64,000 bases of DNA. Source: Butyrivibrio sp. NC2002 (GTDB lineage: Bacteria > Bacillota > Clostridia > Lachnospirales > Lachnospiraceae). The notes under the pieces are model-generated. The model worked only from the letters and a program-made list of their open reading frames with translations. It was not told where the DNA came from and ran no database searches. Numbering within the stretch: position 1 is the first letter of the stretch; every line of letters begins with the position of its first letter. Below are positions 61,891 to 64,000 of the stretch, one piece after another. The stretch spans positions 310,001 through 374,000 of the forward strand of contig NZ_JNKZ01000004.1 in the NCBI RefSeq assembly GCF_000702265.1, written 5' to 3'. The translations under genes were made by a program, and so were the position numbers.

Positions 61891-62559
61891 TTACTCTTCA
61901 GAGTCCTCATGCTCATCTGGCATACTGTCGAGTACACTCTTTTCCTCTTCCTCCTGGAAATCCTCATCAGGATCTTCCTTTTCCTTCTTTATGAACTCGT
62001 CCTTATTGGAGTAAATATAAAAGCCACCTGCACCAGCCATGAGTATCAGTATCACAATGAGAGCCGCTTTGGATCCTCCCTTCTTAGGCTCCTCAGGTTC
62101 GGGCTCAGGCTCCTCTTCTTTAGGCTCTTCCACCACAGGAGCAGGTGTGACCTCTTCATCAGTTTCACCCTTCAGTTCCTTTATCTCATCCTCATCAAGA
62201 AGTGACAGGATATCCCTCTCATCAACAAGATTAAGGAAATGAACTGTATTCTCACCCTGATCATCACGGTCGATGATGATATAAAAGATATTTCCGTTCT
62301 TCGTCGTGACAGTGATGAACTGCTTTCCGCTCTTTTCAGGACTGCCATAGTCATCAACTATGGTAAGGTTTCCCTCGGGAGTAAGAGGTCCCATCTCCTC
62401 TTCCGGTTCCTCTGCAGGCGGATCGGGTTTCTCTTCCTCAGCTTCTACAGCCTCCGGATCAGCAAAGGCTTTTGCAGTGATGTTATTGCCTGTAATACAG
62501 AACGCTGTCAGCGCAAACACCGCTGCGCCAAGTATAAGTATTTTAGTCTTCAGTTTCAT
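61891..62559 (-). CDS. DUF4366 (CD1107-type) mobile element protein
   Basis: 222 aa from ATG 62559 (GAGGAGG upstream). Signal peptide at the N-terminus, a proline/glutamate-rich linker, then the family core [40 protein letters not shown] and [15 protein letters not shown]. One C-terminal membrane helix ([19 protein letters not shown]) is followed by an acidic tail. It is a standard component of clostridial conjugative transposons (CTn2-type), on the outer face of the membrane. Overlaps the DUF4315 gene by 17 bases. Confidence 0.9.
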   Translation of the reverse strand: MKLKTKILILGAAVFALTAFCITGNNITAKAFADPEAVEAEEEKPDPPAEEPEEEMGPLTPEGNLTIVDDYGSPEKSGKQFITVTTKNGNIFYIIIDRDDQGENTVHFLNLVDERDILSLLDEDEIKELKGETDEEVTPAPVVEEPKEEEPEPEPEEPKKGGSKAALIVILILMAGAGGFYIYSNKDEFIKKEKEDPDEDFQEEEEKSVLDSMPDEHEDSEE

Positions 62560-62812
62560 CTGTGATCTCCTCCTCATCGTTATTAACTATCTCTCCCACA
62601 CTCTTATCCCCGGGCATGTTCCCCTTTGTGTAGGCGATAAGCTTCTGTAATTCCGCAGGAGTGATGTCGGCTGCCTTCATCATTTCATGGACGGCAGTCT
62701 TTTCCTCCTCCTGACATTTCTTTTCAAGAGCCCTGACCTTTGCATCAGCCTCGGCTCTTTTCTCTTTGGCCTTCGCAAGTTCGGCCTTGTATCTGTCTAA
62801 TCTCTCAAACAT
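62543..62812 (-). CDS. DUF4315-type mobile element protein
   Basis: 89 aa from ATG 62812 (GGGGGAG upstream); the longer frame from 62863 is unlikely. A coiled coil ([20 protein letters not shown] and on to LEKKCQEEE) precedes the family motif [18 protein letters not shown]. In clostridial conjugative transposons this protein lies directly between the NlpC/P60 and DUF4366 proteins, exactly as here. Function unknown; probably structural. Confidence 0.85.
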   Translation of the reverse strand: MFERLDRYKAELAKAKEKRAEADAKVRALEKKCQEEEKTAVHEMMKAADITPAELQKLIAYTKGNMPGDKSVGEIVNNDEEEITDETED

Positions 62813-62841
62813 ATCTCCCCCTTCTGGCAGCTTTTTTCTTC

Positions 62842-64000
62842 TTATGGCAAACGTCCGTAACAAAGGAAGTGATTCTGCCAGTACTTTGTATTTACCGACG
62901 CATAGGAAATGGGATTCCCGCAGTGTATCATCATGCCGTCCCCGACATAGATTCCCACGTGGCTTGCACCGGGTGTATCATAGGTTCCCTGGAAAAAAAT
63001 AAGATCCCCCGGCTTTGCTTCTTCCGGTGAGATCTGTGTACAGAATTTCCTCAGTCCCTGTGCAGTTGTCCTTCCCACGTGCCATCCCGTGTGATTGAGC
63101 ACCCAGCATACAAATCCCGAACAGTCAAAGCCTGTCGTGGGATTGCTGCCTCCCCAGACATACGCTCTTCCAAGATACTTTTCAGCTTCAGCTATCATCG
63201 CTGCAAACTGCTGGTCAGTGAGTGCTTCTCCCGGAACATGATACTCATCATCATCTCCGTCTCCGTAGATATCCTCAAAGAGATATTCCTTGTTACCACG
63301 GGTATACATGAGAAGTTCGTAATGCTTTTTCTGTTTATCCGTCATACCCGAGTGCTCAATGACATGATCAAGTCCCTTGTTATCGAGCTTTACCTTCAGG
63401 ATCTTTACTGTGTACTGCTCATCAACCTCATAGGTATACTGCTCATAGTACCCGCCATCAGCGTGGTTTTGATCCTCCACCCACCTTAGTCCAATCTTCT
63501 GGACTTTCCTGGTCCTTGTCTCCTGTCTCTCCGAATAGGTGAGCTTGTACTGCTTTTTGAAGATCTCCTTAATGATGTTCTTCATGTCCTTCCGTTTGTA
63601 ATCGTCATACTTGGCGGTAAGGAAAGCTGCAAGCTGATAGGGATCATGTCCTGTCTCATCAAGCTCGTACTCGTATTCATCATATCCGGGATAAAGCTCC
63701 GGGGTCTTTGAAATGGTATCTTCAAGATCTTCCTCGAGTTTCCGGTAATCCTTTTCAACGCCTTTGATATCCTCATCGTAGGCACTGTAGGATGATGTCG
63801 CACCACCATCGTTCATGGCAGGCATAACAAGTGCGCAGCTGGACATAAGGGTACACAGCATGATTATCATGAGCATTATGATGATTATCGCCACAAAAAG
63901 CTTGGGATTTTCCTCAACAAAGGCAACAATCGCTGCTGCAATGTCACTGAGTTTTTCTGAGATCTTCTCAGCTATCTCTTCCAGCGTTGTAAGACCGCCT
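62842..64000 (-). CDS. NlpC/P60 (CD1108-type) conjugation hydrolase, cut by window edge
   Basis: The reading frame is open beyond an internal GTG at 63894 to the window edge, with a membrane helix VAIIIIMLMIIMLCTLM near the visible N-terminus, so the true start is outside. C-terminal NlpC/P60 domain: YLGRAYVWGGSNPTTGFDCS with catalytic Cys, SHVGIYVGDGMMIH with catalytic His. The enzyme cleaves peptidoglycan cross-bridges and helps the conjugation channel cross the wall, as VirB1-like proteins do. The order NlpC/P60-DUF4315-DUF4366 is the clostridial conjugative transposon arrangement. Confidence 0.88.
   Translation of the reverse strand, partial: GGLTTLEEIAEKISEKLSDIAAAIVAFVEENPKLFVAIIIIMLMIIMLCTLMSSCALVMPAMNDGGATSSYSAYDEDIKGVEKDYRKLEEDLEDTISKTPELYPGYDEYEYELDETGHDPYQLAAFLTAKYDDYKRKDMKNIIKEIFKKQYKLTYSERQETRTRKVQKIGLRWVEDQNHADGGYYEQYTYEVDEQYTVKILKVKLDNKGLDHVIEHSGMTDKQKKHYELLMYTRGNKEYLFEDIYGDGDDDEYHVPGEALTDQQFAAMIAEAEKYLGRAYVWGGSNPTTGFDCSGFVCWVLNHTGWHVGRTTAQGLRKFCTQISPEEAKPGDLIFFQGTYDTPGASHVGIYVGDGMMIHCGNPISYASVNTKYWQNHFLCYGRLP

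Noticed and set aside
1..64000. tRNA genes or tRNA-type attachment sites
   Set aside because: None was recognised by eye; a dedicated scan for tRNA genes was not possible, so absence is not proven.

Overview
The window reads as part of an integrative conjugative element, or a stack of mobile islands, in a low-GC Firmicute, most likely a Lachnospiraceae-type clostridium. The grounds are AT-rich DNA, strong GGAGG ribosome sites, an ISLre2-type transposase, a SpoVG-like protein and a clostridial conjugative-transposon block at the right end (CD1107/DUF4366-type, DUF4315-type and NlpC/P60 CD1108-type proteins, relaxase, MobC, ArdC-like protein). No chromosomal housekeeping operon, rRNA, tRNA or CRISPR array was recognised. 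Species assignment is inference.

Layout. 1-18 kb: a pRiA4b ORF-3-family gene, then a cargo of Sel1-repeat, glycine-rich membrane, EF-hand-like and secreted proteins and a three-gene helicase operon (TerB-like 1069 aa, DUF1998 helicase 1717 aa, NERD-UvrD helicase 570 aa) that looks like anti-phage defence. This cargo lies between two ~187-bp direct repeats 15,890 bp apart, each holding a terminator, a promoter and the first codons of the pRiA4b-family gene. 18-27 kb: a lipoprotein and a second probable defence operon (two DUF262 GmrSD-like proteins, an unknown protein, a KAP-family NTPase). 27-32 kb: ISLre2 transposase, a MazG-like protein, a frameshifted HNH remnant, a SIMPL protein flanked by two related small membrane proteins, and an unknown gene.

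32-42 kb holds the most unusual system. A six-gene operon encodes a ClpP peptidase with an intact triad, a compact two-AAA ClpA-like unfoldase with an IGF ClpP-docking motif, a VirD4/TraG-type ATPase without membrane anchors, a multi-spanning membrane protein and two unknowns. Beyond a stem-loop-rich non-coding stretch lies a 1228-aa RecQ-type helicase whose C-terminus is a degenerate copy of the second AAA domain of that same ClpA-like protein, with Walker A, Walker B and sensor-1 residues lost.

42-51 kb is a restriction-modification island: C5-cytosine methyltransferase, Vsr nuclease, an AspBHI-like endonuclease, two PD-(D/E)XK-type enzymes with NgoFVII/B3-like DNA-binding C-termini, a solo B3-like protein, another nuclease-like protein and an XRE controller. 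A 12-bp GC palindrome sits in the methyltransferase promoter. 51-57 kb is an integration and control block: sigma4/alpha-CTD-like protein, ParB-like protein, an HTH partner, two small proteins repeating the C-terminal domain of the neighbouring serine recombinase, the recombinase and an XRE repressor. 57-64 kb is the mobilisation and transfer block.

Likely overall logic (inference): the transfer and recombinase blocks move the element, the helicase, GmrSD and R-M islands defend its host, and the Clp/VirD4/RecQ block is an undescribed accessory system that may act on element DNA or on the proteins bound to it.
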